Source: Gemmatimonadota bacterium
GTDB taxonomy: Bacteria; Gemmatimonadota; Gemmatimonadetes; Gemmatimonadales; Gemmatimonadaceae
Length of the DNA: 64,000 nt
Direction: 5' to 3'
Assembly (NCBI GenBank): GCA_027622655.1
Contig: JAQBYI010000009.1
Span: forward strand, 1 to 64,000
Shown here: piece after piece, positions 17,024 through 26,096 of the stretch
How positions within the stretch are numbered: position 1 is the stretch's first letter
Layout: each line of letters starts with the position of its first letter
Translations under genes and position numbers: made by a program
Notes under the pieces: generated by a model
The model's input: only the letters and a program-made list of their open reading frames with translations
What the model was told of the DNA's origin: nothing
Databases searched by the model: none

Positions 17024-17694
17024 GGGCGGTATCTGCGGCTTCGCCGCACGCCGCCGCCGCGCCAGCTTCCACTGCTGGCTTCGTCAAACGTGGCGGTAAA
17101 CTCCGGCGCTCCGCGTTCCCACGACGTGATCTCGCGCTCAGCAGCGAGGAGGTAGTCCAGTTCGTCGATTCCTACAGTGAGGCAGTGCCTGACGAAGCGA
17201 TCGATTTCGAACTGCTCAGGGCTCGCATTCGCCACCTGGAGTGACCGCTCAACGAGATCAACGGTCACTTCAGTATCGGGTTGCGATGTCACTGCTCCGA
17301 CGAGTCGGGCGTGCGCGTCGCTGTCGACGGCGATCGTGAGGAGCCCGTTCTTGTGCGCGTTGTTGCGGAAAATGTCGCCGAACGATTCGGCGATGATGGC
17401 GCGAAAGCCCCAATCTATCAGTGCCCACGGTGCGTGTTCGCGGGACGAGCCGCAGCCGAAGTTCCGTCCCGCGACGAGTACCCGTGCCCCCACTGCGTCA
17501 GGAGCGTTCAGCGGAAAATCAACGCGCGGCGCGCCGGCAGCGTCGAGCCGCCAGTCGGCGAACGCATAACGGCCGAGTCCAGTACGTTCGGTCGTCGTAA
17601 GGAAGCGCGCCGGAATGATCTGGTCCGTGTCCACGTCGTCGCGAAGCAGAAGCACGGCGCGCGACCGAAACGTGCAGAACGCTTCGCCGCTCAT
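17020..17694 (-). CDS. leuD: 3-isopropylmalate dehydratase small subunit
   Basis: The 224-residue swivel-domain subunit pairs with LeuC to isomerise 2- to 3-isopropylmalate. Its signatures are '[15 protein letters not shown]' and '[17 protein letters not shown]'. The start ATG 17694 overlaps the leuC stop (ATGA). The upstream extension of the open frame, to 17889, runs through leuC in another frame and is not real. The C-terminus is about 20 residues longer than the E. coli protein. Confidence 0.95.
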   Translation of the reverse strand: MSGEAFCTFRSRAVLLLRDDVDTDQIIPARFLTTTERTGLGRYAFADWRLDAAGAPRVDFPLNAPDAVGARVLVAGRNFGCGSSREHAPWALIDWGFRAIIAESFGDIFRNNAHKNGLLTIAVDSDAHARLVGAVTSQPDTEVTVDLVERSLQVANASPEQFEIDRFVRHCLTVGIDELDYLLAAEREITSWERGAPEFTATFDEASSGSWRGGGVRRSRRYRP

Positions 17695-19088
17695 GCGAGA
17701 CTTCTCGGGTCGGCAATCTCGCCGCGCACGGCGCACGCAGCCGCCGTCACAGGGCTCGCGAGCAGCGTCCGCGCACCTTTGCCCTGCCGTCCTTCGAAAT
17801 TGCGGTTGCTGGTACTCACGACGTACTCGCCCGGCCCGGCGCGGTCGGCATTCATCGCGATGCACATCGAGCAGCCGCTCTCGCGCCACTCGGCGCCCGC
17901 CGCGCGAAACACTTCGGCGAGTCCCTCACGCTCGGCTTCTCGCTTCACGCTCTGCGAGCCGGGCACCACCAGCACCCGCACATTTGGCGCTACCGTGCGT
18001 CCGCGGAAAATCGCGGCAGCGTCGCGCAGGTCGGAAATGCGCGAGTTGGTGCAACTGCCGATGAAGACGACGTCCACGCGGTGGCCCAGGAGGCGGCTAC
18101 CGGGCTCGAAGTTCATGTAACTCAGCGCACGATTGATGCCGGCGGCATCCGGACCGCCGTTCGGGACGGGAAGCGTACCGTCGATGGGGATCGACATCCC
18201 GGGATTCGTTCCCCACGTGATCATCGGGGCCACGCCGGACATATCGAGCGACACGGTCCGGTCGAATCGCTCGTCGTCGTCGCGCCGGAACGCACGCCAA
18301 CGGCCGACGGCGGCGTCCCACGCGGCGCCGCTTGGCGAGAACGGCCGGCCCGCAAGCCACGAGATGGTCGTATCGTCGGGCGCGATCATCCCTGCGCGAG
18401 CACCGGCTTCGATGCTCATGTTGCACACCGTCATGCGCCCTTCCATCGGGAGGGCACGAATGACCGCACCGGTGTACTCGATCACGTGGCCGGCGCCGCC
18501 TCCGACGCCGACCTTCGCGATGATTGCAAGCGCGACGTCCTTTGCCGTGACGCCTGCGCCGAGCGTTCCGTCCACGCGCACCTCCATCGTGCGCGCGCGC
18601 CGCTGGAGCAGGCACTGCGTGGCGAGTACGTGAGCCACTTCGGACGTACCGATGCCGAACGCGAGCGCACCAAACGCACCATGCGTGCTCGTGTGGCTGT
18701 CGCCACACACGATGGTCATTCCGGGTTGCGTGAGTCCAAGCTCGGGGCCAATGACGTGCACAATCCCCTGCCGCTCGTGACCGAGCGCGTAGAGCGGTAC
18801 AGCGAACTCCAGGCAATTCTCCTCTAGTGTCGCCGTCTGCGCCGCTGCGTCAGCAGCAACCGGTAATCCGCCGTCGGCGGCGCGCATAGTCGGTGTCGCG
18901 TGATCCATGGTCGCGATGGTGCGATCTGGGCGGCGCACGCGAAGGCCACGCGATCGCAGTTCTGTAAACGCCTGCGGCGATGTGACTTCGTGCACGAGGT
19001 GGAGATCAACGCCGAGAACCGCAGGCGCGTCGCCCTCGGCGCGCACGACATGCGAGTTCCAGATACGATCGAACAATGTGCCGCTCAA
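17691..19088 (-). CDS. leuC: 3-isopropylmalate dehydratase large subunit
   Basis: This 465-residue aconitase-family subunit carries a 4Fe-4S cluster. Cluster cysteines are in 'FIGSCTNSR' and 'CSMCIAMN', and the substrate loop shows '[24 protein letters not shown]'. The length matches bacterial LeuC. The start is a TTG overlapping the leuA stop (TTGA), giving '[10 protein letters not shown]'. The reading frames of leuA, leuC, leuD and leuB are linked by 4-nt overlaps throughout. Confidence 0.96.
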   Translation of the reverse strand: MSGTLFDRIWNSHVVRAEGDAPAVLGVDLHLVHEVTSPQAFTELRSRGLRVRRPDRTIATMDHATPTMRAADGGLPVAADAAAQTATLEENCLEFAVPLYALGHERQGIVHVIGPELGLTQPGMTIVCGDSHTSTHGAFGALAFGIGTSEVAHVLATQCLLQRRARTMEVRVDGTLGAGVTAKDVALAIIAKVGVGGGAGHVIEYTGAVIRALPMEGRMTVCNMSIEAGARAGMIAPDDTTISWLAGRPFSPSGAAWDAAVGRWRAFRRDDDERFDRTVSLDMSGVAPMITWGTNPGMSIPIDGTLPVPNGGPDAAGINRALSYMNFEPGSRLLGHRVDVVFIGSCTNSRISDLRDAAAIFRGRTVAPNVRVLVVPGSQSVKREAEREGLAEVFRAAGAEWRESGCSMCIAMNADRAGPGEYVVSTSNRNFEGRQGKGARTLLASPVTAAACAVRGEIADPRSLA

Positions 19089-20374
19089 GTGCGTGCTCCT
19101 ATCTGTCCAGTGGCGGCTGCGCGGACGGCATCGCAGCGAAGAATGAGTTCGATGTCACGATCGTCGAGCGTCTTCTTGCGGTCGGCGGCTTGTTTGAACT
19201 GGCGGAACGCGACCTCGATCTGGCGCTCGCCGAGCGTGTGCCCTAGCGCGGCAATGTGCTTTCGGAATGCGTGCCGGCCGGAGTGCTTGCCGAGTACGAG
19301 GTGCGCGCCCGTGAGCCCCAGCGACTCGGCGTCGAGAATCTCATACGTGCGGCGGTGCTTGAGGACGCCGTCCTGGTGGATCCCCGATTCGTGGGCGAAC
19401 GCGTTCGCGCCAACTATGGCCTTGTTCGGCGGCACGGCGACGCCGACGCATTCCGCCACGACTCGTGAGGCTTCACCGATCTCGGCGAGCTTGATGCCTG
19501 TGGACACACGGTGCACGTCGTGCCGCGCCGCCAACGCTACCACGACTTCCTCGAGGGCAGCGTTCCCCGCACGCTCACCCAGCCCGTTGAGCGTGCATTC
19601 AACCTGGCGGGCGCCAGCACGAACACCGGCAAGTGTGTTGGCGACGGCGAGTCCCAGATCGTCGTGGCAGTGGGTCGAGATGACGGCCGAGGGCCGGTCT
19701 GGCGGGGCAATCGAACTCAGGCTCTGCGTCTGCGCATCGAGTGTGGCGAAGCGCTGGACGATGGTAGCGATCAGGTCGGCGTACTCTTCGGGCGTTGCGT
19801 AGCCGACAGTGTCGGGAATGTTCAACGTCGTGGCGCCGGATTCGACTGCCGCTGCCAGTACCTCCAGTAGATATCCGCGGTCGGACCGCGTCGCGTCTTC
19901 GGGAGAGAACTCCACGTCGGTGCAGAGCGAGCTGGCGTACGCCACCATTTCGCTCGTGCGGCGCAGCACGGCTTCGCGCGTGCTCGCCAGCTTGTGGTGG
20001 ATATGAACGTCGGATGTCGAGATGAACGTGTGAATACGGCTGCGGCTGGCGTGCGCCACAGCCGATGCGGCACGCTCGATATCGGCCGGAATCGTGCGCG
20101 CGAGTCCGCAGATCACCGGCGCGCCGGCATTGCTTCCCACGTCAGCCGCAATCGCACTCACCGCCTCCCAGTCGCCGTCCGACGCAGCGGGAAAGCCGGC
20201 TTCGATGATGTCGACGCCAAGGCGACCCAGCATCCGGGCAACACGCAGTTTCTCGGCCGATGTCATGGAGCATCCCGGCGCCTGCTCGCCATCGCGCAGG
20301 GTGGTGTCGAACACCAACGCGCGCGCAGAAGCCGCTGTGTTTGCGGAATCGGCAGATCGCCCGTTCAACGTCAC
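19085..20374 (-). CDS. leuA: 2-isopropylmalate synthase lacking the regulatory domain
   Basis: This enzyme condenses acetyl-CoA with 2-oxoisovalerate, the committed step to leucine. The TIM barrel shows '[18 protein letters not shown]', '[15 protein letters not shown]', the metal motif '[14 protein letters not shown]' and '[14 protein letters not shown]'. The 429-residue product ends after the linker subdomain ('[18 protein letters not shown]'). It lacks the C-terminal LeuA_dimer domain, about 100 residues, that binds leucine in typical 510-570-residue enzymes. The truncation looks native, because the stop overlaps leuC's start. The GTG start lies 1 nt after the sigma-factor stop. It is expected to be leucine-insensitive. 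A citramalate or homocitrate synthase is less likely given leuCDB downstream. Confidence 0.9.
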   Translation of the reverse strand: MTLNGRSADSANTAASARALVFDTTLRDGEQAPGCSMTSAEKLRVARMLGRLGVDIIEAGFPAASDGDWEAVSAIAADVGSNAGAPVICGLARTIPADIERAASAVAHASRSRIHTFISTSDVHIHHKLASTREAVLRRTSEMVAYASSLCTDVEFSPEDATRSDRGYLLEVLAAAVESGATTLNIPDTVGYATPEEYADLIATIVQRFATLDAQTQSLSSIAPPDRPSAVISTHCHDDLGLAVANTLAGVRAGARQVECTLNGLGERAGNAALEEVVVALAARHDVHRVSTGIKLAEIGEASRVVAECVGVAVPPNKAIVGANAFAHESGIHQDGVLKHRRTYEILDAESLGLTGAHLVLGKHSGRHAFRKHIAALGHTLGERQIEVAFRQFKQAADRKKTLDDRDIELILRCDAVRAAATGQIGART

Positions 20375-20375
20375 G

Positions 20376-20966
20376 TCAGATGCCTTCTGGCGCCTTGAGT
20401 CGCGCGCGCAACAGGAGCAGTCCGCGATGGATCTGCGTCTCGACGGTCTTCACTGCGACGCCGAGTCGCTCGGCGATCGCCGAGGGGCCAATCCCTTCCT
20501 GCCAGCGGAGCCGGCACACTTCACGCTGCCGCGCAGGCATGTCGGCCAGTGCCGCCGCGAGTGCTGCTCGGAGTCCGGGGTGGCGCTCGTGCTCGTCGTT
20601 GTCGTCGTTCTCACCGGTACCGTGCGGGAGGTCGTCGCGGTGAACCGACTCGGCCCAGCGGCGATGCAACGTTTCGCGCGCGACCCAGTCGAGCGCCCGG
20701 TTGCGAGCGGCGCGCACCATATAGCCGCGAACGTCACCATGTACGACGAGCCGGTCACGCGTGTTCCAGAGAGTGAGGTAGACGTCGTGTACGAGTTCGG
20801 CCGCCGTCTCGCGCGATTTGACCACGCCGAACACGACGCGCTGCAGCTGCTCCACGTGGCGCGCAAAAAGCGTTTCGAACGCGGCAGGATCGCCGGCGCG
20901 CAACGCCGCGACCAACGCGGCGCTGTCTTCGCGCTTCTCGTCGCGCACGCGTTCGCTCACAATCAC
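20376..20966 (-). CDS. ECF-type sigma-70 factor inside the ilv-leu operon
   Basis: The 196-residue protein has region 2 at about 20-90 ('[20 protein letters not shown]', '[13 protein letters not shown]', '[14 protein letters not shown]') and region 4 at about 130-190 ('[18 protein letters not shown]', '[20 protein letters not shown]'). An acidic, Asn/Asp/Glu-rich linker separates them. The start is GTG overlapping the ilvC stop (GTGA), and the stop is 1 nt from leuA's GTG, so it is translated as part of the operon. No anti-sigma gene is visible. It could direct transcription of biosynthetic or stress genes elsewhere in response to amino-acid supply; the target promoter is unknown. Confidence 0.88.
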   Translation of the reverse strand: MIVSERVRDEKREDSAALVAALRAGDPAAFETLFARHVEQLQRVVFGVVKSRETAAELVHDVYLTLWNTRDRLVVHGDVRGYMVRAARNRALDWVARETLHRRWAESVHRDDLPHGTGENDDNDEHERHPGLRAALAAALADMPARQREVCRLRWQEGIGPSAIAERLGVAVKTVETQIHRGLLLLRARLKAPEGI

Positions 20967-21988
20967 GCGCCGCCGACGCCCGGCTGAACGACACGCGGCT
21001 GTACGAACGGCATCATCTCACGCAGCGTGACTCCCACGCGCTCGATTCCGTGCTCCACGTCCGCACTGCGGGCAGCCTTGAACCACGGGCGCCCGGCCGC
21101 GTGCTCCTTCATCCACCCGTTGGCGAACGATCCGTCGCGGATCTTGGCGAGCAGGTCTCGCATCGTCTCACGCGTGTCTTGGGTGACGATGCGCGGACCG
21201 GCGACGTAATCGCCGTACTCGGCAGTGTCACTCACCGAATAGCGCATGTAGTTGAGCCCACCTTGATACATCAGGTCGACGATCAGTTTCAGTTCGTGAA
21301 GGCATTCGAAGTAGGCGACCTCGGGCTGGTAGCCCGCGTCAACCAGCGTTTCGAAGCCGGCCTTCACGAGGTGCGACACGCCCCCGCAGAGCACGGCCTG
21401 CTCGCCAAACAGGTCTGTCTCGGTTTCCTCGCGGAACGTCGTCTCGATCACCCCGGCGCGCGTACAGCCGATGGCGCGCGCGTACGCGAGTGCGTCTGCC
21501 ATCGCGTGACCGGTCGCGTCCTGTGCCACGGCGACCAGCGCCGGAGTTCCGCCACCCTGCGTGTAGAGTTCGCGCACGCGATGACCGGGTGACTTTGGCG
21601 CTACCATGCTGACGTCGACGCCTTCGGGTACGGGAATGAACCCGAAGTGCACGTTGAAGCCGTGGGCGAACATCAACGTGTTGCCCGGAACGAGCGCAGG
21701 CTGAATCTCTTCGGCGTACACGGCGGCCTGCGTCGTGTCCGGCACGAGCAGCATGACGATGTCAGCCGCGGCCGAGGCGGCCGCAACGCTTTCAACACGG
21801 AAGCCGGCCGACGCTGCTTTTGCACGGCTGCAACTGCCTTCGTGTAATCCGATGATCACGTCAACGCCGCTGTCGCGCAGGTTCTGGGCGTGCGCGTGGC
21901 CCTGGCTACCGTATCCAATCACCGCAACCGTGCGTTTTTCGAATCGCTTCGGATCCGCGTCGCCGTCGTAGTACATGCGCGCCGTCAT
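20963..21988 (-). CDS. ilvC: Ketol-acid reductoisomerase, class I
   Basis: This enzyme catalyses Mg-dependent alkyl migration and NADPH reduction of acetolactate in valine and isoleucine synthesis. The 341-residue protein shows '[16 protein letters not shown]', '[10 protein letters not shown]' (cofactor-specificity loop of the NADPH type), '[10 protein letters not shown]', '[15 protein letters not shown]' and the metal-binding C-terminal knot with '[13 protein letters not shown]' and '[18 protein letters not shown]'. The length is that of short class I enzymes. Its start overlaps the ilvN stop by 4 nt and its stop overlaps the sigma-factor start. Confidence 0.96.
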   Translation of the reverse strand: MTARMYYDGDADPKRFEKRTVAVIGYGSQGHAHAQNLRDSGVDVIIGLHEGSCSRAKAASAGFRVESVAAASAAADIVMLLVPDTTQAAVYAEEIQPALVPGNTLMFAHGFNVHFGFIPVPEGVDVSMVAPKSPGHRVRELYTQGGGTPALVAVAQDATGHAMADALAYARAIGCTRAGVIETTFREETETDLFGEQAVLCGGVSHLVKAGFETLVDAGYQPEVAYFECLHELKLIVDLMYQGGLNYMRYSVSDTAEYGDYVAGPRIVTQDTRETMRDLLAKIRDGSFANGWMKEHAAGRPWFKAARSADVEHGIERVGVTLREMMPFVQPRVVQPGVGGA

Positions 21989-22362
21989 CGGGATTCGTCT
22001 CCTGGTGCGCCGTCGGCCTGCGCCCTGTAGAGGTACGCGCCGTGCTCGGCGAGCAATGCGTCAGGGTGGGCAGCGGATTGAGTTTCCGGCCACGACGTTG
22101 ACGAGCCAACGAACGCGCCCGCCGGCATTCGCGCGGTGACGTCGCGAACCGAGATGACCTCGACTAGCGACCCGAGGTGCCGCGCGACCGTCGGCGCCTT
22201 GCCAGGGTCAACCGTCAAAGTCATCTGCAGGACGCCCGGCGTTCCCGATGCTGCGAGCGTGAGCGACGAGACGTTCACTGAACCGCGCCTGAGCAGCGAC
22301 GATGCGCGGTGCAGGCCGGCGGGTCCGTCCTGAAGAAGTACTGAGAGTGTGTGCTGGTTCAT
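21985..22362 (-). CDS. ilvN: Acetolactate synthase small (regulatory) subunit
   Basis: The 125-residue protein has an N-terminal ACT domain ('[20 protein letters not shown]' and '[10 protein letters not shown]'), the valine-binding fold of the AHAS regulatory subunit. The second domain found in about 160-residue homologues is not recognisable. The last about 45 residues look unstructured, so it resembles short IlvM/IlvN forms. The ATG at 22362 follows an 89-nt pyrimidine-rich gap after ilvB, and the stop overlaps ilvC. Confidence 0.88.
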   Translation of the reverse strand: MNQHTLSVLLQDGPAGLHRASSLLRRGSVNVSSLTLAASGTPGVLQMTLTVDPGKAPTVARHLGSLVEVISVRDVTARMPAGAFVGSSTSWPETQSAAHPDALLAEHGAYLYRAQADGAPGDESR

Positions 22363-22451
22363 ATCGATAAGGAGTGAGGTGTGCTGAGTGAGGTGGACGA
22401 GAGGTGTGAGGCGTGAGGAGGACGAGAGGTGTGAGGAGTGAGGTGGGCCGG
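22363..22451 (-). promoter_or_regulatory. Pyrimidine-rich intercistronic tract between ilvB and ilvN
   Basis: Read on the minus strand, this is an 89-nt C/T-dominated stretch with repeated CCTCAC, CTCCTCAC and CCTCTCGTCC words, ending at the ilvN start without a good Shine-Dalgarno. It breaks an otherwise overlapping operon. It is the same sequence style as the tracts at 6.4, 62.2 and 63.3 kb. Confidence 0.5.
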
Positions 22452-24149
22452 TCAGGCGGTGAGCATTTGGCCGATCGAGTTGCCGGCCGGTACCATCGGA
22501 AAAACATTCGCTTCGCTTTCGACGCGAAAATCAACGACCACGCAGCCGTCGTGCGCCCACGCGTCGGCGACGGCTCCCGCCGCGTCCTCCGCGCGTGTGA
22601 CGGTGATGCCGCGAATGCGATGCGCCTCGGCCAGGAGCGCGAAGTCCGGGCCGCTGAGCGGTGTGCCGCTGTAACGGCGGCCGTTGAAGAGTTCCTGCCA
22701 CTGCCGAACCATTCCCAGGTAGCCGTTGTTGATGACGGCGATCTTGACGTTGCGCAGGTCTTCCTGGCGCATCGTGGCGAGTTCCTGGTTCGTCATCTGG
22801 AATCCCCCGTCACCGCAAATCACCCAGATGGTCTCATCAGGGACGGCAAGCGCTGCGCCGAGCGCGGCCGGCACGGCGAATCCCATGGTGCCCGCACCGC
22901 CGCTGGTGATGTGCGTGCGTGGCCGGCTCCAGTCGATGAGCTGCGCCGCCCACATCTGGTGCTGGCCCACGTCGGTCACCACACGCCAATCGTGGCGGGC
23001 GGTGAGCGCCGCATTGAGCGCTTCGTACACATCGTGCGGCATCAACGGGGACGTGCGTTCGCGCTTGGCGTATGCCTGCCGCGGCCGGTGAGTTTCACGA
23101 AGTGCGGCGATCTCCGCCAACCATGTATCGGTTGCGAGCGGTGCGAAGTCGACAAGCATCGCGGCGAGCACCTGCCGCGCATCACCGATTACGGCGGCAT
23201 CGACGCGCACCAGCTTGTCTATCTGAAGTGCGTCGATGTCCACATGAATCACCCGTGCGCGCGGCGCGAACGTGCACGCTTTGCCCGTGACGCGGTCGTC
23301 GAAGCGCGTCCCCACATTGAGCAGCACGTCGCACGCCTGGATCGCGCGATTCACGTGAACCCATCCGTGCATTCCCGGCATGCCGAGTGCAAGCGGATGT
23401 TCTGCAGGAAAGGCACCAAGTCCGTGCAGCGTGGTGACCACCGGAATGCGGCCACGTTCTGCGAGCGCAAGCAGTTCGGCCGCTGCGCCTGCCTGCACGA
23501 CGCCGTTGCCGGCGAGAATCAGCGGGCGTTTGGCTTCGCGCAGGATTTCCATCGCAGCGCCGATTGAATCCGATGACGCCGCGCGTGCCGGCTGATAACC
23601 TGGGAGGTTCATCGGCACGTCCCAGTCCGGCGTGACGGTCGCCTGCTGTGCGTCCTTGGAGATGTCCACCAGCACGGGGCCTGGGCGGCCGCTCGTCGCT
23701 ATGTGAAACGCCTCGGCCATCACTCGCGGAATCTGAGCGGCGTCGGTGACGAGGAAGTTGTGCTTCGTGATCGGGATCGTTACGCCGGTGATATCGACTT
23801 CCTGGAATGCATCAGTACCGATGAGTGCATGCGCGACCTGGCCGGTGATGGCGATGAGTGGTGTGCCGTCCATCCACGCGTCCGCGAGCGGCGTGACGAG
23901 GTTCGTTGCGCCGGGGCCGCTCGTCGCAATGCACACGCCTACGCGCCCACTCACGCGCGCGTATCCCTCGGCGGCGTGCCCGGCCCCTTGTTCGTGGCGG
24001 CAGAGCACGTGGCGCAGCTGGTCGCGGTATTCCCAGAGCGCGTGGTAGACCGGCATGATCGCGCCGCCCGGAATCCCGAAGAGCACGGAGACGCCCTGGC
24101 GCACGAGCGCCTCGCAGACGATTTGAGCCCCCGTGCGTGTGTTTGTCAC
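22452..24149 (-). CDS. ilvB: Acetolactate synthase large (catalytic) subunit
   Basis: This thiamine-diphosphate enzyme makes acetolactate or acetohydroxybutyrate, the first common step to branched-chain amino acids. The 565-residue sequence shows 'LFGIPGGAIMPVYHAL', the catalytic glutamate in 'CRHEQGAGHAAEGYARVSG', 'ATSGPGATNLVTPLADAWMD' and the ThDP motif 'ICGDGGFQMTNQEL...NN'. The GTG start overlaps the ilvD stop (GTGA). FAD-binding central-domain features are retained. Confidence 0.95.
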   Translation of the reverse strand: MTNTRTGAQIVCEALVRQGVSVLFGIPGGAIMPVYHALWEYRDQLRHVLCRHEQGAGHAAEGYARVSGRVGVCIATSGPGATNLVTPLADAWMDGTPLIAITGQVAHALIGTDAFQEVDITGVTIPITKHNFLVTDAAQIPRVMAEAFHIATSGRPGPVLVDISKDAQQATVTPDWDVPMNLPGYQPARAASSDSIGAAMEILREAKRPLILAGNGVVQAGAAAELLALAERGRIPVVTTLHGLGAFPAEHPLALGMPGMHGWVHVNRAIQACDVLLNVGTRFDDRVTGKACTFAPRARVIHVDIDALQIDKLVRVDAAVIGDARQVLAAMLVDFAPLATDTWLAEIAALRETHRPRQAYAKRERTSPLMPHDVYEALNAALTARHDWRVVTDVGQHQMWAAQLIDWSRPRTHITSGGAGTMGFAVPAALGAALAVPDETIWVICGDGGFQMTNQELATMRQEDLRNVKIAVINNGYLGMVRQWQELFNGRRYSGTPLSGPDFALLAEAHRIRGITVTRAEDAAGAVADAWAHDGCVVVDFRVESEANVFPMVPAGNSIGQMLTA

Positions 24150-25891
24150 GCGGGCACCTCGGTCACCGCGTTTTGCGTGCGCGCTGCGACTGACCCGTTC
24201 TGGGAGGGCACCTCGAGTACGGCGCCCCGCGCCGCATTCGTCACGAAATGGACGTACCGCGCGAGCCAGCCGCGGCGTGCGGCAGGCGTACGGGGCAAAA
24301 AGCGGGCTCGGCGTTCGGCCAATTCGAACTCATCAACCATGAGCGACATCGTATTCTCCGCGACGTCGATGTCGATTCGGTCGCCGTCTTCCACGAGCGC
24401 AATCGTGCCGCCTTCGGCGGCTTCCGGTGATACGTGGCCGATGCAGAGCCCGCGCGTACCGCCGGAGAACCGGCCGTCGGTGATCAATGCGACCTTGTCG
24501 CCGAGCGGCATTCCCTTCAGGTAGCTCGTCAATGCGAGCATCTCTCGCATTCCCGGGCCGCCGCGTGGTCCTTCATTCCGGACGACCACCACATCGCCGG
24601 CCTGAATCTTCGACGTGCGAGCCGCCTCGAGCGCCGCGTCTTCCGACTCGAAAACGCGCGCAGGCCCGCTGAAACACATTTCGTGCTGCTCCACCGCGCC
24701 CACCTTCACCACGGCTCCTTCGGTGGCGAGGTTGCCGAATAGCGCACAGAGCGCACCACGCGCCGAGTGCGGGCGATCGATGGGCCGGATGCAATCCGGG
24801 TTCGAGTTTCTGACACCGCTCAGGTTTTCTCCGAGCGATTTGCCGGTGACAGTGCGCGCGGACGTGTCGATCAGCCCGGGCTCGCGCAAAAGTTCGGCGA
24901 GGATGGCGGGGACCCCGCCCGCAGCGTGAACGTCCTGCATGTGCCACTGCTGGTCGCCGTCCCACGCGGGCGAGACCTTGGTGAGGTGCGGCACTCGCCG
25001 CGCGACCTCGTTGATTCGTTCCAGCGGGTATTCGATTCCGGCCTCGCGTGCCAGCGCGAGGACGTGGAGCACGGTGTTGGTCGAGCCGCCCATCGCCACG
25101 TCGAGCGCCATCGCATTGTCGATCGCGGCGGGCGTAACGATGTCGCTGAACCTCGTTCCCTCGCGCACCATACTGACCAGTGCCGTGGCCGCGGCGCGCG
25201 CGAGATCGAGACGCGTGGGATCGGTCGCCAACAGAGAGCCGTTGTACGGAAGTGCCACGCCAAGCGCTTCGCACAGGCAGTTCATCGAGTTGGCCGTGAA
25301 CATCCCGCTGCAGCTTCCGCAGCTGGGGCAGGCGAACGTCTCGAGTTCCTCCAGGCGCGCGTCATCAATCAGGCCGGCGGCGTGCTGGCCAACGCCCTCG
25401 AACACAGAGATCAGGTCGATCTTCTTGCCGGCCCGGTCCACGCCGGCCTTCATCGGTCCGCCGGAAACAAAGACTGTCGGCACGTTCGCCCGCGCCGCGC
25501 CCATCAGCATTCCGGGCACGATCTTGTCGCAGTTCGGAATGCAGATCATACCGTCGAAGCAGTGGGCCACAACCATCGTTTCGACGCAGTCGGCGATCAG
25601 CTCACGCGATGGGAGCGAGTAGTGCATTCCGGCGTGGCCCATGACGATGCCGTCGTCCACGCCGATCGTGTTGAACTCGAACGGAAGACCGCCGGCCGCA
25701 CGTATGGCGTCCTTGACGACGCGTCCGAACTCCTGCAGGTGCACGTGTCCGGGGACGATGTCCACGTACGAGTTGCAGACCGCGATGAGCGGTTTGTCCC
25801 AATCGGCGGCACTGTGGATCTGCCCCGTGGCGCGCAGGAGCGCGCGGTGGGGAGCCCGTTCAATGCCACGTTTGACTGTGTCTGATCGCAA
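24146..25891 (-). CDS. ilvD: Dihydroxy-acid dehydratase
   Basis: This enzyme dehydrates dihydroxyisovalerate and dihydroxymethylvalerate using an Fe-S cluster. The 581-residue protein has 'RSDTVKRGIERAPHRALLRA' at the N-terminus, 'NCDKIVPGMLMGAARANVP', 'CPSCGSCSGMFTANSMNCL' (cluster cysteines) and 'TDGRFSGGTRGLCIGHVSPE'. The start is the TTG at 25891. The assignment rests on the conserved MRSDxxKxGxERAPHR beginning, and no ATG lies in frame nearby. It lies directly downstream of the ilvL-like leader and terminator, so it is the first structural gene controlled by that attenuator. Confidence 0.95.
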   Translation of the reverse strand: MRSDTVKRGIERAPHRALLRATGQIHSAADWDKPLIAVCNSYVDIVPGHVHLQEFGRVVKDAIRAAGGLPFEFNTIGVDDGIVMGHAGMHYSLPSRELIADCVETMVVAHCFDGMICIPNCDKIVPGMLMGAARANVPTVFVSGGPMKAGVDRAGKKIDLISVFEGVGQHAAGLIDDARLEELETFACPSCGSCSGMFTANSMNCLCEALGVALPYNGSLLATDPTRLDLARAAATALVSMVREGTRFSDIVTPAAIDNAMALDVAMGGSTNTVLHVLALAREAGIEYPLERINEVARRVPHLTKVSPAWDGDQQWHMQDVHAAGGVPAILAELLREPGLIDTSARTVTGKSLGENLSGVRNSNPDCIRPIDRPHSARGALCALFGNLATEGAVVKVGAVEQHEMCFSGPARVFESEDAALEAARTSKIQAGDVVVVRNEGPRGGPGMREMLALTSYLKGMPLGDKVALITDGRFSGGTRGLCIGHVSPEAAEGGTIALVEDGDRIDIDVAENTMSLMVDEFELAERRARFLPRTPAARRGWLARYVHFVTNAARGAVLEVPSQNGSVAARTQNAVTEVPA

Positions 25892-25903
25892 TCGAGAGCC
25901 CGG

Positions 25904-25937
25904 AAAAGAAAAGGCCCCCTCTTTCCCAGAAGGGGCC
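25904..25937 (-). terminator. Attenuator terminator before ilvD
   Basis: On the minus strand, GGCCCCTTCT and AGAGGGGGCC form a 10-bp stem (one G-U pair) with a 5-nt loop, followed by TTTTCTTTTCC. It ends 13 bp before the ilvD start, so termination here would prevent expression of ilvD and downstream genes. Confidence 0.85.
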
Positions 25938-25939
25938 GA

Positions 25940-25985
25940 CCTCGATTTTCGAGGCGCCTCTCCCGGGTGATTCGGGAGGGGCGCC
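25940..25985 (-). promoter_or_regulatory. Leader hairpins of the ilv attenuator
   Basis: Directly after the leader stop, 25985-25973 and 25965-25953 form a 13-bp stem with one weak pair (ggcgcccctcccg/cgggagaggcgcc). A second perfect 6-bp hairpin, CCTCGA-TCGAGG (25954-25940), overlaps its last two bases. The downstream arm of the first hairpin can also pair imperfectly with the 5' arm of the terminator, a possible antiterminator. Confidence 0.65.
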
Positions 25986-25994
25986 GGTGCTGCG

Positions 25995-26096
25995 TTACAT
26001 CAGTGCTGCCGGCCCTCGCTCCCCTGCGCTAATAACCACCACGACAAGAATCGCGATGGTAAGAAGGGGAAGGAGAAGTCGGCCGAAGAGTCGCAT
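25995..26096 (-). CDS. ilvL: Branched-chain-amino-acid-rich attenuator leader peptide (IlvL-like)
   Basis: A 33-codon ORF runs from an ATG that overlaps the prephenate dehydratase stop (TGATG) to TAA. Residues 7-22 read LLLPLLTIAILVVVVI: 13 of 16 are Leu, Ile or Val, including four consecutive valines. The remainder is ordinary (start MRLFGR, end GERGPAALM). Strong hairpins and a U-tract terminator follow immediately, then ilvD. This is the architecture of enterobacterial ilvL attenuators: starvation for charged tRNA stalls the ribosome and allows read-through. The peptide itself probably has no function. A tiny membrane protein is the alternative reading. It was too short for routine gene calling. 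Confidence 0.8.
   Translation of the reverse strand: MRLFGRLLLPLLTIAILVVVVISAGERGPAALM

Noticed and set aside
17695-17889. N-terminal extension of leuD
   Set aside because: It is Arg-rich and runs through leuC in another frame; ATG 17694 overlapping the leuC stop fits the operon pattern.
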